Source of the DNA: Martinezella rhizogenes | GTDB taxonomy: Bacteria; Pseudomonadota; Alphaproteobacteria; Rhizobiales; Rhizobiaceae | Assembly (NCBI RefSeq): GCF_000799715.1 | Contig: NZ_JUHG01000017.1 | Span: 310,001-374,000 of the forward strand | Length of the DNA: 64,000 nt | Direction of reading: 5' to 3' | Part shown: piece after piece, positions 1 through 7,666 of the stretch | Layout of the letters: each line of letters opens with the position of its first letter | Position numbering within the stretch: the first letter of the stretch is position 1 | Translations under genes and position numbers: made by a program | Notes under the pieces: model-generated | Seen by the model: the letters and a program-made list of their open reading frames with translations, nothing else | The model's database searches: none | Told to the model about the DNA's origin: nothing

Positions 1-267
1 AACGTCTGGGGACCTCCGAATGTCACGTCCGAGCAATTTCACATAAACGACGTAAAACAACAGATGTGGGAAAACGTAACCGGCTTCAAGCACGATGGCT
101 AAGAGAGCAGTCCACACAAAGATTTGCGTTACCGAAGTTCCGGTGCCGATATTTATGGCTGCGTAACCCACCATGATAGCAAGTACTATAATGGTGAAGT
201 GAAGGATCGGCACTCTTAGGGCGCACAAAGCGCCGACTACAAATGAAAGAACGAGGCCCCATGCCAT
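1..267 (-). CDS. small polytopic membrane protein, 3' end cut by window edge; possible ExoX/PsiA-type exopolysaccharide repressor
   Basis: The reading frame is open from an ATG at 267 to the left edge, giving 89 visible residues with no stop inside the window. A TTG directly before the ATG is an equally good start, because a GGAG lies about 8 bases upstream of it. The protein has three hydrophobic stretches, at about residues 2-15, 20-38 and 49-78. It ends in a basic tail (KLLGRDIRRS). The layout of a G-T-G-T-S turn followed by a hydrophobic helix with LEAGY resembles the small ExoX/PsiA proteins, which lower exopolysaccharide synthesis in rhizobia by acting on the ExoY step. Its position beside ExoF- and ExoY-like genes fits that idea. 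The resemblance is recalled, not computed, so the function is a guess. The gene lies downstream of exoF on the same strand across a 281-base gap. Confidence 0.5.
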   Translation of the reverse strand, partial: MAWGLVLSFVVGALCALRVPILHFTIIVLAIMVGYAAINIGTGTSVTQIFVWTALLAIVLEAGYVFPHLLFYVVYVKLLGRDIRRSPDV

Positions 268-361
268 CAAACGTTCAACTCCGAGTATCCGATCCAGAAT
301 CGGTATTGCTATCAGTATCAGTTATCTCCGCTCGTAGAACAAGCCGGAATCATGGCCTAGC

Positions 362-385
362 CCAGTAATTCTGGGAAGTTACTGG
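362..385. terminator. inverted repeat between exoF and the small membrane gene
   Basis: Perfect 7-base arms CCAGTAA and TTACTGG are separated by 10 bases. The repeat lies in the 281-base spacer downstream of exoF. There is no clear T-run on the minus strand, so it could be an operator for the next gene rather than a terminator. The rest of the spacer shows no gene. Confidence 0.3.
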
Positions 386-548
386 ACTTTCTTGCAATAA
401 TAATCCGCGCTACGGAAACTTCGCTATCATAAGGCGAAATAGGCGCTGGATAGACCACACGATAGACGTGAATTACCACGGACGTATGGTGTTCCGGCTT
501 TCGCGGCACCGCTGGATAGCCACAATCTTCAGGAGAGAAACTCGGTGT

Positions 549-1907
549 TCAAGGAGTAATGGCGGGCTTGATACTGGTGTTCGTCGCCTGCTCGGAAGAC
601 ATCGTCTTTTGGTCTTCCACGCGAATGACATCCCCCGGAACGACTGGATCATTGTCGCCGACGACGATGGTCCGCAAGGTGCCGTCGACGATGCGGTCGA
701 TCGTTGTTACGAGCGTGCGCTGGCCGTCATCCGCTGCCATGCTTGCCGCCGCTGCCGGAGCGCGAGCCTGGATATTCTCAAGCAGTCCACGCGTCGTCGT
801 CGTTTTCTCCCGATTGGAGGCAAGGCGATCGCGTACTTCGGTGGCCTCGGTCAATGCCTGTACGCGGTAGCGGTTGCTGGCATCGGCAATATCGCCGTCT
901 GCCTTTGCAATGTCCTGCCGTGCCTTGAGATTGGCGAGCGCAACGTCGAGATTCTGGCTCTGGAGCTGCGCCAGGTTCTGGTTGGCCCCGAGCTCTCGGG
1001 ACGACACGGTCAGCCCCTGGGAAATCAGTTTGCTGACCGTCCCCACATCCTTGTTGGCGAGCTCGATCTGCTTGGCAAGCGAGACCGCCTTGGAATTCAA
1101 TGCCTCTATCTGGTTGGTTGCAAGCAGCTTGGCCTGATTGAGGGCGTCGATCTCGGTGCTCAACGACCGCTGGCGTGTGTCGAAGAGATCCTGTTCCTCA
1201 CGCATCATGCGATCGACCGTTGCGTCACCCGCCCGGGTCATCAACTCCGGCGGAAAGGCGATCGAGGGTTGGGCCTGCGTAACGGCGTCCAGACGCGCCT
1301 GTCGGGCAAGAAGGCTGAGGCGCTCGACCTCCAGCGTTCGCAGGTCGCCGCGAGCAACCAGAGCGTCGCGCTGCAGGCCGACAAGATTTGGGTCGATCAA
1401 CCCGAAGATCCCTCCCGCCATGCTCAGGGCCTGAACGACCGTAAGGCCGGGGCTGTAGCTATATTTTCCCGGCCTGGTCACCAGCCCGGTGAGGAAGAAC
1501 GGGCGGTACTCTGCCACCTCGACGGACGCATTGGGACGTTTCTGCATGCCGACTTGCGTCTTCAAGCGCTCGCCGATGGATTCGGAGACCTGTTCCAAGG
1601 TCATGCCGGCGGCCGGTACTGTCCCGATGATGGGCATCGACAAGTTGCCCGCCGTCGATATGACGAACTCCCCGGTGAGCGGCGCCCACTCGACCGCCGC
1701 CCCGGCCATCGGCCGCCATTCGAACACCCGGATCTTCAGTTTGTCCTGGGGGCCGAGAACATAATCGTCTGCCAAGGCATTGGAAATACCCAGTATTTCG
1801 AACAGGGCGATCGCAGCCAGAAAGGACAGGCGGCAAGCTGAAGGAAGCCGCCGCCCAGGATAGGCGATATCCGGCGCGCGGCTTGTTAAAACAGCATCTG
1901 ATCGCAT
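549..1907 (-). CDS. exoF: ExoF-like outer-membrane polysaccharide export protein (OPX family)
   Basis: This 452-residue protein should form or gate the outer-membrane pore for the polysaccharide. Residues 24-46 form a Sec signal that ends in ALA before DD. The polysaccharide-export motif YVLGPQDKLKIRVFEW follows at about 49-64. An SLBB-like segment with GLVTRPGKYSY lies near 140-165. A long coiled-coil-prone region runs from about 225 to 400, as in ExoF and unlike the short Wza. The ATG at 1907 has an AGGAG 9 bases upstream, and that site overlaps the stop of the preceding GT4 gene, so the two are translationally linked. The export partner is probably the shortened co-polymerase at 9699-11435. 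The long coil here may make up for the coil missing in that protein. The family call is firm; the substrate is unknown. Confidence 0.88.
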   Translation of the reverse strand: MRSDAVLTSRAPDIAYPGRRLPSACRLSFLAAIALFEILGISNALADDYVLGPQDKLKIRVFEWRPMAGAAVEWAPLTGEFVISTAGNLSMPIIGTVPAAGMTLEQVSESIGERLKTQVGMQKRPNASVEVAEYRPFFLTGLVTRPGKYSYSPGLTVVQALSMAGGIFGLIDPNLVGLQRDALVARGDLRTLEVERLSLLARQARLDAVTQAQPSIAFPPELMTRAGDATVDRMMREEQDLFDTRQRSLSTEIDALNQAKLLATNQIEALNSKAVSLAKQIELANKDVGTVSKLISQGLTVSSRELGANQNLAQLQSQNLDVALANLKARQDIAKADGDIADASNRYRVQALTEATEVRDRLASNREKTTTTRGLLENIQARAPAAAASMAADDGQRTLVTTIDRIVDGTLRTIVVGDNDPVVPGDVIRVEDQKTMSSEQATNTSIKPAITP

Positions 1908-1913
1908 GACGTT

Positions 1914-3053
1914 TCACTCCTGTCCGCCACCGGTGGCGACCTTCTGCAAATGGCCGACATTGGTGCGCTCAACGATTGATTTGCTGACGAAAGACTTGAA
2001 CTTTTCAATGAAAACTTCTGTCCTGAATTCGGCGGCACGAGCGACGGCATCGGCCGGATTGAAATCTATCCGATCCAAGCGCTCGACAGCGTCGATCATG
2101 GCTTCGGTCGTCTGGGTTTCAAAAAACACACCCGTCTTGTCCGACACCACTGTCTCTGTCGCACCGCCGCGACCGAATGCGATGACGGGCCGTCCGCTCG
2201 CCATGGCTTCCACGGGCACGATCCCAAAATCCTCTTCGCCCGGAAAGATAAGCGCCTTGCAGCGCGAATACTGATCTTTCAAAACATCGAATGGCTGGGG
2301 GCCCATGATCGTCACGGTGGGGCCGGCTATCCTGCGCAGTCGATCAAGCATCTCGCCGCCGCCGATGACGACGAGCTCCGCCTTCATCTGGTTGAAGGCC
2401 TCCACCGCTAGGTCAGGTCGCTTGTAGCTTACCAGTTCGCCCACCATCAGATAGTGGCCGCCGACCTCAGAAGGCGGAATTGGATGAAAGGCGGTGGTAT
2501 CCACCGGCGGATGAATGATCTCCGAGTCCCGCCGGTAGTAGCTCTTGATCCTTTGAGCAACCGTCGCCGAATTTGCAGCAAAATGATCCACTCGATTGGC
2601 CGTCGCAACATCCCAGGTTCTTAAATAGTGCGCGAGCGGCGGCATCATCAGTCGGGTCATCAGGCCCGAACTATCGTAATATTTGTTATACATATTCCAT
2701 ATGTATCGCATCGGCGAATGACAGTAACAAACGTGCAAGGCCGCTGGACTGGGTATTATACCCTTGGAAGGCCCGGACTCGCTGCTGATGACGAGATCGT
2801 ATTCATTCAGGTCCATCTGCTCCAGCGCCATCGGCATCAAAGGCAGGTATTTCTTGTAGAGCTTCTTTGCGCCGGGAAGCCGGTCGATGAACGTCGTATG
2901 GATCTTGTGCTTCCTGATGACGTCGGAAACAGACGATGCATCGTATACGTGTGTGAAGATGTCGGCACACGGATACATCCTGCAAAGGGCTTCCAGAACT
3001 TTTTCTCCTCCACGCATTCCAACCAGCCAATAATGTATGATTGCAACGCGCAT
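1914..3053 (-). CDS. GT4-family glycosyltransferase
   Basis: This 379-residue retaining GT-B glycosyltransferase would add one sugar to the lipid-linked repeat unit at the inner face of the membrane. The N-terminal MRVAIIHYWLVGMRGGEKV is the typical acceptor-domain start. The donor-site E-x7-E motif is intact in EDFGIVPVEAMASGRPV (about residues 285-300). The start at 3053 is preferred because GGAG lies 7 bases upstream; an ATG six codons earlier lacks a site. Six bases separate its stop from the exoF ATG, so both genes share a transcript. Its upstream DNA is cut off from the old divergent control region by the IS630 element that begins about 90 bases away. The sugar and linkage cannot be read from the sequence. 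Confidence 0.88.
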   Translation of the reverse strand: MRVAIIHYWLVGMRGGEKVLEALCRMYPCADIFTHVYDASSVSDVIRKHKIHTTFIDRLPGAKKLYKKYLPLMPMALEQMDLNEYDLVISSESGPSKGIIPSPAALHVCYCHSPMRYIWNMYNKYYDSSGLMTRLMMPPLAHYLRTWDVATANRVDHFAANSATVAQRIKSYYRRDSEIIHPPVDTTAFHPIPPSEVGGHYLMVGELVSYKRPDLAVEAFNQMKAELVVIGGGEMLDRLRRIAGPTVTIMGPQPFDVLKDQYSRCKALIFPGEEDFGIVPVEAMASGRPVIAFGRGGATETVVSDKTGVFFETQTTEAMIDAVERLDRIDFNPADAVARAAEFRTEVFIEKFKSFVSKSIVERTNVGHLQKVATGGGQE

Positions 3054-3144
3054 GAAGTACTCCAGGAACAAAATAATCTAATTACGGACCACGCGCGAGG
3101 TATTGCATTGAGTATTAATGTAATGTTTGGCTACGCGCGCTGAC

Positions 3145-3163
3145 CTAAAGTTCGCGATATTGT
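3145..3163 (+). repeat. IS630 left terminal inverted repeat
   Basis: This 19-base end pairs with 4280-4298 at 14 of 19 positions; the shared core is AAGTTCG plus ATTGT. It contains the transposase stop codon. Confidence 0.7.
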
Positions 3164-4251
3164 ATTTGATCTGTATTTTGGCGGAAGTGTTTGACCGAAG
3201 AGCGGCTTTGATCGGCCGATTTTGCCCATTTGTAAGGTTTGAGATTTTCGTTGTGACGTTCGACGAAGGCACGGATGTCAGCCTCCAGTTCACTGGTCGA
3301 CGTGCGGACACCAAACTGCAATTGCTTGCGGCTTAATTCGGCAAACCAGCTCTCCACCTGATTGAACCAGGAAGCCGATGTAGGGGTGAAATGCACATGG
3401 CAGCGAGGTCGGCGCGACAGCCACGACCGGACCGCCGCGATTTTGTGGGTAGCGTGGTTATCCATGATGATGTGAACATCGAGTTCGGGGGGGACGCTGG
3501 CATCGATCTGCTTGAGGAAATCGAGAAATTCGGTCGTCCCGTACCGTTTGTGGTGCTTGCCGATCACGAAGCCGGAAATGAGGTCAAGGGCCGCAAGCAG
3601 CGGGGTCGCGCCATGCAGGACATGGGAATGCATCCGCCGCTCAGGCTGGCCTGGCATCATCGGCGCAGCGGATTGCCCACGGTTCTGCGCCCGTCTCCGG
3701 CCCTTCTCATCGACGCTGAGCGCCAAGGCGCGGTTTGGTGGTGCCAGATAGAGCCCGACGACATCACAGACCTTGTCGCTGAACAGCGGATCGCTCGACA
3801 GTAGAGATGTTTGCGAATGATGTGGCTGTAGCCCGAACGCAGCCCAGATTCGCCGGATCGTTGTGTGCGAAAAGCCTGTTGCCGCCGCCATGGAACGGAT
3901 TGACCATTGGCCACCGTCCTCGGGTGTCGACTGGAGCGTGAGTCCGATCACAGCGGCGATCTGGTCATCACCAATCGTGCGTGGCCTGCCCGAACGGTCC
4001 GCATCAAAGAGCCCCTCGATGCGATCTCGTAGAAAACGCCGTCGCCACTTGCCCACGGTGTTCTCATGAACTCCCAATTCCGTTGCGACCAGCTTGCTGG
4101 CGATGCCGTCGGCACAGCGCAGAATGATCCGGCATCGCTCGGACATGGACCGAGCGATGGCCTCTTCCTGGCGAGCCTGCTGCTCCAAATAAGCCCGTTC
4201 TTCTTCCGTCAGAACCAACGGCGCCGTAGGCCGCCCAGTCGTGCCCGCCAT
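3145..4251 (-). CDS. IS630-family transposase
   Basis: This 368-residue DDE transposase cuts and joins the element ends. The N-terminal helix-turn-helix (LVATELGVHENTVGKWRRRF, about residues 55-75) binds the ends. The three acidic residues are visible: D in LSVDEKGRRRAQ (near 181), D in HIIMDNHATHK (near 262) and E in FNQVESWFAEL (near 300). The family signature FTPTSASWFNQVE is intact, as is the full family length. The frame is unbroken, so the element may still be active. The segment after DEK reads GRRRAQNRGQ, whereas many relatives have SQIQALDRTQ there; this could be a subgroup trait. The ATG at 4251 lies inside the right end of the element. Confidence 0.93.
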   Translation of the reverse strand: MAGTTGRPTAPLVLTEEERAYLEQQARQEEAIARSMSERCRIILRCADGIASKLVATELGVHENTVGKWRRRFLRDRIEGLFDADRSGRPRTIGDDQIAAVIGLTLQSTPEDGGQWSIRSMAAATGFSHTTIRRIWAAFGLQPHHSQTSLLSSDPLFSDKVCDVVGLYLAPPNRALALSVDEKGRRRAQNRGQSAAPMMPGQPERRMHSHVLHGATPLLAALDLISGFVIGKHHKRYGTTEFLDFLKQIDASVPPELDVHIIMDNHATHKIAAVRSWLSRRPRCHVHFTPTSASWFNQVESWFAELSRKQLQFGVRTSTSELEADIRAFVERHNENLKPYKWAKSADQSRSSVKHFRQNTDQIQYREL

Positions 4252-4279
4252 CGTTATGATCCCCCAAATTAAGTACAGA

Positions 4280-4298
4280 ACAATGATACGAACTTAAG
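4280..4298 (-). repeat. IS630 right terminal inverted repeat
   Basis: The right end, read inward, is CTTAAGTTCGTATCATTGT. It pairs with the left end at 3145-3163. Confidence 0.7.
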
Positions 4299-4304
4299 TT
4301 CCAG

Positions 4305-4324
4305 TTGAATATTACTATATTCAA
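4305..4324. promoter_or_regulatory. AT-rich palindrome just outside the IS630 element
   Basis: Perfect 8-base arms TTGAATAT and ATATTCAA flank TACT, within the 243-base AT-rich leader of the exoY-like gene. Rhizobial exo promoters are often bound at AT-rich sites by Ros/MucR-type zinc-finger regulators, so this is a candidate operator. No regulator match can be shown here. The rest of 4299-4541 is AT-rich and has no gene. Confidence 0.35.
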
Positions 4325-4487
4325 ATATATAAAACGACAAATTCAAAATTTAGACTTAATAACACCAACTTTCTTTCTGTATTAACTAGATTAATGGTGT
4401 TTCATACACACATATTGCGTCGCAATAAAGACATTGTCAATTTATTTATTATTTGTTAACGTAACTCTACATTCCGATATCAGCGTT

Positions 4488-4504
4488 GCCTGAGCATATC
4501 AGGC
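4488..4504. promoter_or_regulatory. small inverted repeat in exoY-like leader
   Basis: Arms GCCTGA and TCAGGC flank GCATA, 38 bases before the start of the ExoY-like gene. It could be an operator or a leader hairpin. Confidence 0.25.
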
Positions 4505-4541
4505 GGTATTTCTTTATATCTTTCGAGTATGGAGCAAGCAG

Positions 4542-5267
4542 ATGAGGGAAATTGATCTGAGAAGTGAATTAGACGCATTGGATAGTCTGCGGATGCGACG
4601 ACGAGCCGGCGTATCCGTCGGTCTGGCGACTTCAAGGAACTCCACCTCTCGTGTCGCGTCGGATTCTATCAAGTATTGCATAGATGGAATTTTGGCCGGG
4701 ATCGCTCTGATCGTATTGTTGCCGATGATCCTGATGGTGGCGGCCATCCTTCTGGTAACGCAGGGCCGGCCGATCTTCCTGTCCCATCGGCGTGTCGGCA
4801 AGAACGGGGTTTTGTTCTCTTGCCTCAAGTTCAGAACGATGGTCACAAACGGTGAGGCAGTGCTCGCCCAACATCTCGACGCCAATCCTGGCGCCAGGGC
4901 CGAGTGGAACGCCACGCGGAAGCTCAGGGATGACCCCCGCGTTACGCCGTTCGGCAAGCTCTTGCGCAAGAACAGCGTCGATGAGATCCCGCAGCTCCTG
5001 AACGTGCTTCGGGGTGAAATGAGCCTTGTTGGCCCGCGTCCGATCGTTCCGAGCGAGGCCGAGCTCTACGGCGCCTACTTTGCCGACTACATGAAGGTGC
5101 GTCCTGGCCTGACCGGTCTCTGGCAGGTGAGCGGACGTAGCGACACCAGCTACAATGCGCGCGTCGAACTCGACGCACGCTACGTGGCGGAGCGGAGTTT
5201 GTGGGGCGATATGATGATTATGGCCAGGACCATTCCAGCGGTCCTGTCGTCGAAAGGCAGCTATTGA
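4542..5267 (+). CDS. exoY: ExoY-like undecaprenyl-phosphate sugar phosphotransferase (initiating enzyme)
   Basis: This 241-residue enzyme moves a sugar-1-phosphate, galactose in known ExoY, onto undecaprenyl phosphate and so starts each repeat unit. It has one membrane segment at about residues 46-72 (IDGILAGIALIVLLPMILM). The bacterial sugar-transferase domain follows, with HRRVGKNG, the CLKFRTM motif, RVTPFGKLLRKNSVDEIPQ and LVGPRPI, and a C-terminal PGLTGLWQVSGR. The length is near that of ExoY. The start is supported by GGAG 7 bases upstream of ATG. It is the first plus-strand gene of the cluster and faces the exoF operon across the IS630 element. The small membrane protein at the left edge could be its inhibitor. 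The sugar transferred is not provable from sequence. Confidence 0.9.
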   Translation: MREIDLRSELDALDSLRMRRRAGVSVGLATSRNSTSRVASDSIKYCIDGILAGIALIVLLPMILMVAAILLVTQGRPIFLSHRRVGKNGVLFSCLKFRTMVTNGEAVLAQHLDANPGARAEWNATRKLRDDPRVTPFGKLLRKNSVDEIPQLLNVLRGEMSLVGPRPIVPSEAELYGAYFADYMKVRPGLTGLWQVSGRSDTSYNARVELDARYVAERSLWGDMMIMARTIPAVLSSKGSY

Positions 5268-5410
5268 GCCGTCGCGCCGTTTCATCCGCGACGCCGAAAT
5301 GACCGGGGAAATACTTAAAATGGTACGCCGTCGATGATCGGGAGTGCCCGGCAGCTATTTGCGGCCGCGGTGCCGCTTGCCGTGACGGTCTGCCAGAACT
5401 GAACTTTGTA

Positions 5411-5433
5411 TCTCAGTATCTGTGTCTCAGTAT
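5411..5433 (+). repeat. tandem 9-base direct repeat before the methyltransferase
   Basis: TCTCAGTAT occurs at 5411-5419 and 5425-5433, a 14-base period, directly before the AAGGA ribosome site of the next gene. It could be a regulator site or slippage. The rest of the 180-base gap after exoY shows no gene. Confidence 0.4.
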
Positions 5434-5447
5434 AAGGATAGTCAGTT

Positions 5448-6140
5448 TTGCAGGACATTTATGTTTCCGAACAATATGCTGAATTGAACCCAACCTGGCA
5501 CGAGGAGGATTCTCCCTGGAAGGCGCGCCAGATCGAGGAGATCATCAGAAAAAACGGGCTGCGTTTTGACAGCCTTTGCGAAGTCGGCTGCGGCACGGGC
5601 GAGATTCTTCTCAATTTATCCCGTGCCTTTCCAAAGGTTCAGTTCTCGGGCTACGAGATTTCTCCCCATGCCTATCAGAGAGCCAAGACGAAAGAGAAAA
5701 ACAACGTTTCCTTTCATCTAGCGAATGTCGTCGAGGAAAAAGACAGCCACCACGACGTCGTCGTTATTGCCGATGTCATAGAGCATGTAGAAGATTATAT
5801 TTCCTTCATCAAAGGCCTGCGGCCTTGCGGCCGCTACAAGATCTTCCACATTCCGCTCGACCTTTCCGTGCAGTCGGTGCTGCGCGCATGGCCGATTACG
5901 AAGCTCCGCGCCAATGTCGGACATCTGCATTACTTCTTCAAGGACACGGCAATTGCCACGCTCAAGGACTGCGGATACTCGGTCATTGACTATAAATACA
6001 CGGCAAGTCGTCTGGAACTGCCCAATCAGGCCTTCACCAGCGCATTGGTGCGTCTGCCGCGAAAGCTGCTCTTTTCCATCAATCCGGATTTGGCTGTACG
6101 GCTGCTTGGCGGCTACTCGCTCCTCGTTTTGGCAGAGTAG
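5448..6140 (+). CDS. class I SAM-dependent methyltransferase
   Basis: This 230-residue methyltransferase has the SAM-binding motif I in LCEVGCGTGEILLNL (about residues 44-58). A motif-II-like acidic turn VVIADVIEHVEDY follows near 103-115. It is probably a decorating enzyme that methylates a sugar of the repeat unit or a nucleotide sugar. It begins at TTG with AAGGA 9 bases upstream, and no in-frame ATG offers a better start. It sits between the initiating transferase and the polymerase. The acceptor is unknown, and a small-molecule role cannot be excluded. Confidence 0.8.
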   Translation: MQDIYVSEQYAELNPTWHEEDSPWKARQIEEIIRKNGLRFDSLCEVGCGTGEILLNLSRAFPKVQFSGYEISPHAYQRAKTKEKNNVSFHLANVVEEKDSHHDVVVIADVIEHVEDYISFIKGLRPCGRYKIFHIPLDLSVQSVLRAWPITKLRANVGHLHYFFKDTAIATLKDCGYSVIDYKYTASRLELPNQAFTSALVRLPRKLLFSINPDLAVRLLGGYSLLVLAE

Positions 6141-6265
6141 ACCTTCATGCCGCTGCTCGAGACGAATGTTGCAGCTCAACACGTAGTGGACCGGAACCCT
6201 CGCCCCGGCGATCTTTTCCTTTACCCGCTCGCCGGTGGGTCATCCGATCGGGGTGAGGCGACACC

Positions 6266-7666
6266 ATGAGCATCGAGCCGATTGGCATTGTCGCCATCTT
6301 AAGCGGGCTGCTTTGTCTGTTTCTCGGCAACGGGGCCACGATCGTGACGCTGGCGGTAATGGCCGTGCTGGGCTCGGCGGCGGCGTTGTTCCTTGGAGCC
6401 GCGAATATCCTGCCGGGCCATGTTCTTCTCGGCTTCCTCATGCTCGGCGTCATCACGCGTGAACGCGTAGCGCAGGCATTCGTTCATGCGTTGCGTCCCG
6501 GCGAACCCGGATTTTGGTTTGCGCTTCTGGTGGTCTACGGCGTGATGAGCGCCTATTTCGCGCCGCGTCTCCTGACCGGCGTAACCCAGATCGTGCCGCT
6601 TGGAACCACGATCTTCGGCGATACCCGTTCCACCGTGCCGCTGGTGCCGGTGTCGAGCAACTTCACGCAAAGCGTCTATATGATCGGCAACCTCATCTGC
6701 TTCGCGATGACGGTTGCGGTCGCCTCAACCTTTCGCGGCTTCCAAGCGGTGCTCGCCGGACTGCTCGCCTATAGCGTCGCCAACACGGTCTTCGCGCTGC
6801 TTGACATCGGTACTTACTCGACCGGCACGCAGTCCATTCTCGCTTTCATACGGAATGCACAATATACTCTTCATACCGACGACCAGATCGCCGGCGTGAA
6901 GCGTATCGTCGGGTCCTTTACCGAGGCATCCTCTTTTGCCCGCTCGACGCTCGGCGTTTTTGCCTTTACCGGAACACTCTGGCTTTGCGGCCGCCGGCCC
7001 TATATTAGCGGCTCGATCGCTGCCGTGTCCCTCGTGCTGGTTGTGATGTCGACGTCGTCGACCGGGCTCGTCGGCGCGCCGGTCATGTTGTTGATCCTCT
7101 ACGCCACCGCCATATCGGTCAGCGGACGAAAAAATACCCACAGCACCGCCACCGCGGCGATTGTCTTTGTGCCGCTGGTGTCGTTGGCAGTTGGTCTCAT
7201 GATCGCTATCGACCCGGACATGTCGAAACTTATCTACAATTACATCGACATCGTAGCCCTCGGCAAATCCACGTCCAATTCCGGTATTGAGCGCAATTCC
7301 TGGAACATGGTCGCAATCCAGAACATCGTCGACAGCCTGGGACTAGGGGTAGGTCTTGGAACGGTCCGTACCTCCAGTTTCCTGCTGGCCCTTCTTGCGA
7401 ATGTCGGTATTCCCGGCACGATCTTCTATTTGGCTTTCGCATTTGGAGCGTTGATCAAACAGCGCGGCATTCCGGGAAGTTTTATGGCCGATGCTCGCCT
7501 TGCGGCCCGCAACGGCTGTTTGGGTCTGCTGGTCGGCGACATGCTGGTAAGCCCGGTCATCGACCAGGGTCTGTTCTTTTGCATGTTGGCCGCCATGGCT
7601 TCGGCCCAACCGGAGCGCGGTACACAGGTGGTGCGCGCTAGCCGCCCGATAGGAGCAACCATATGA
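6266..7666 (+). CDS. Wzy/ExoQ-like polysaccharide polymerase (O-antigen ligase superfamily)
   Basis: This 466-residue membrane protein has about ten to twelve hydrophobic helices spread over its whole length. A large polar loop lies near residues 270-370. Its core has the weakly conserved pattern seen in Wzy/ExoQ proteins, such as GSFTEASSFARSTLGVFAF near 217-235 and SGIERNSWNMVAIQNIVDSLGLGVGLGT near 342-370. It would join repeat units at the outer face of the inner membrane. The call rests on topology, size and its place between transferase genes rather than on a sharp motif. GAGG precedes the ATG by 8 bases. Its stop overlaps the start of the next gene in an ATGA. Confidence 0.78.
   Translation: MSIEPIGIVAILSGLLCLFLGNGATIVTLAVMAVLGSAAALFLGAANILPGHVLLGFLMLGVITRERVAQAFVHALRPGEPGFWFALLVVYGVMSAYFAPRLLTGVTQIVPLGTTIFGDTRSTVPLVPVSSNFTQSVYMIGNLICFAMTVAVASTFRGFQAVLAGLLAYSVANTVFALLDIGTYSTGTQSILAFIRNAQYTLHTDDQIAGVKRIVGSFTEASSFARSTLGVFAFTGTLWLCGRRPYISGSIAAVSLVLVVMSTSSTGLVGAPVMLLILYATAISVSGRKNTHSTATAAIVFVPLVSLAVGLMIAIDPDMSKLIYNYIDIVALGKSTSNSGIERNSWNMVAIQNIVDSLGLGVGLGTVRTSSFLLALLANVGIPGTIFYLAFAFGALIKQRGIPGSFMADARLAARNGCLGLLVGDMLVSPVIDQGLFFCMLAAMASAQPERGTQVVRASRPIGATI

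Larger units (their letters stand above)
3145..4298 (-). mobile_element. IS630-family insertion sequence in the divergent polysaccharide control region
   Basis: The element is about 1.15 kb with one transposase gene and imperfect 19-base terminal repeats: CTAAAGTTCGCGATATTGT on the left and CTTAAGTTCGTATCATTGT reading inward from the right (14 of 19 identical). The transposase stop codon TAG lies in the left repeat, a common IS630 layout. IS630 elements target TA. A TA is present in the terminal bases on both sides, but the exact edge and duplication cannot be fixed from one copy. The insertion separates the GT4/exoF operon (start 3053) from the AT-rich leader of the exoY-like gene (start 4542). 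Confidence 0.85.

Noticed and set aside
468..1841. Long plus-strand open frame opposite exoF
   Set aside because: It is the antisense shadow of the ExoF-like gene; its translation is rich in Arg, His and Cys, has no domain and no ribosome site.
3141..3147. Target-site TA duplication of the IS630 element
   Set aside because: TA occurs at both ends but at slightly different offsets in the imperfect repeats, so the duplication cannot be claimed without an empty site.
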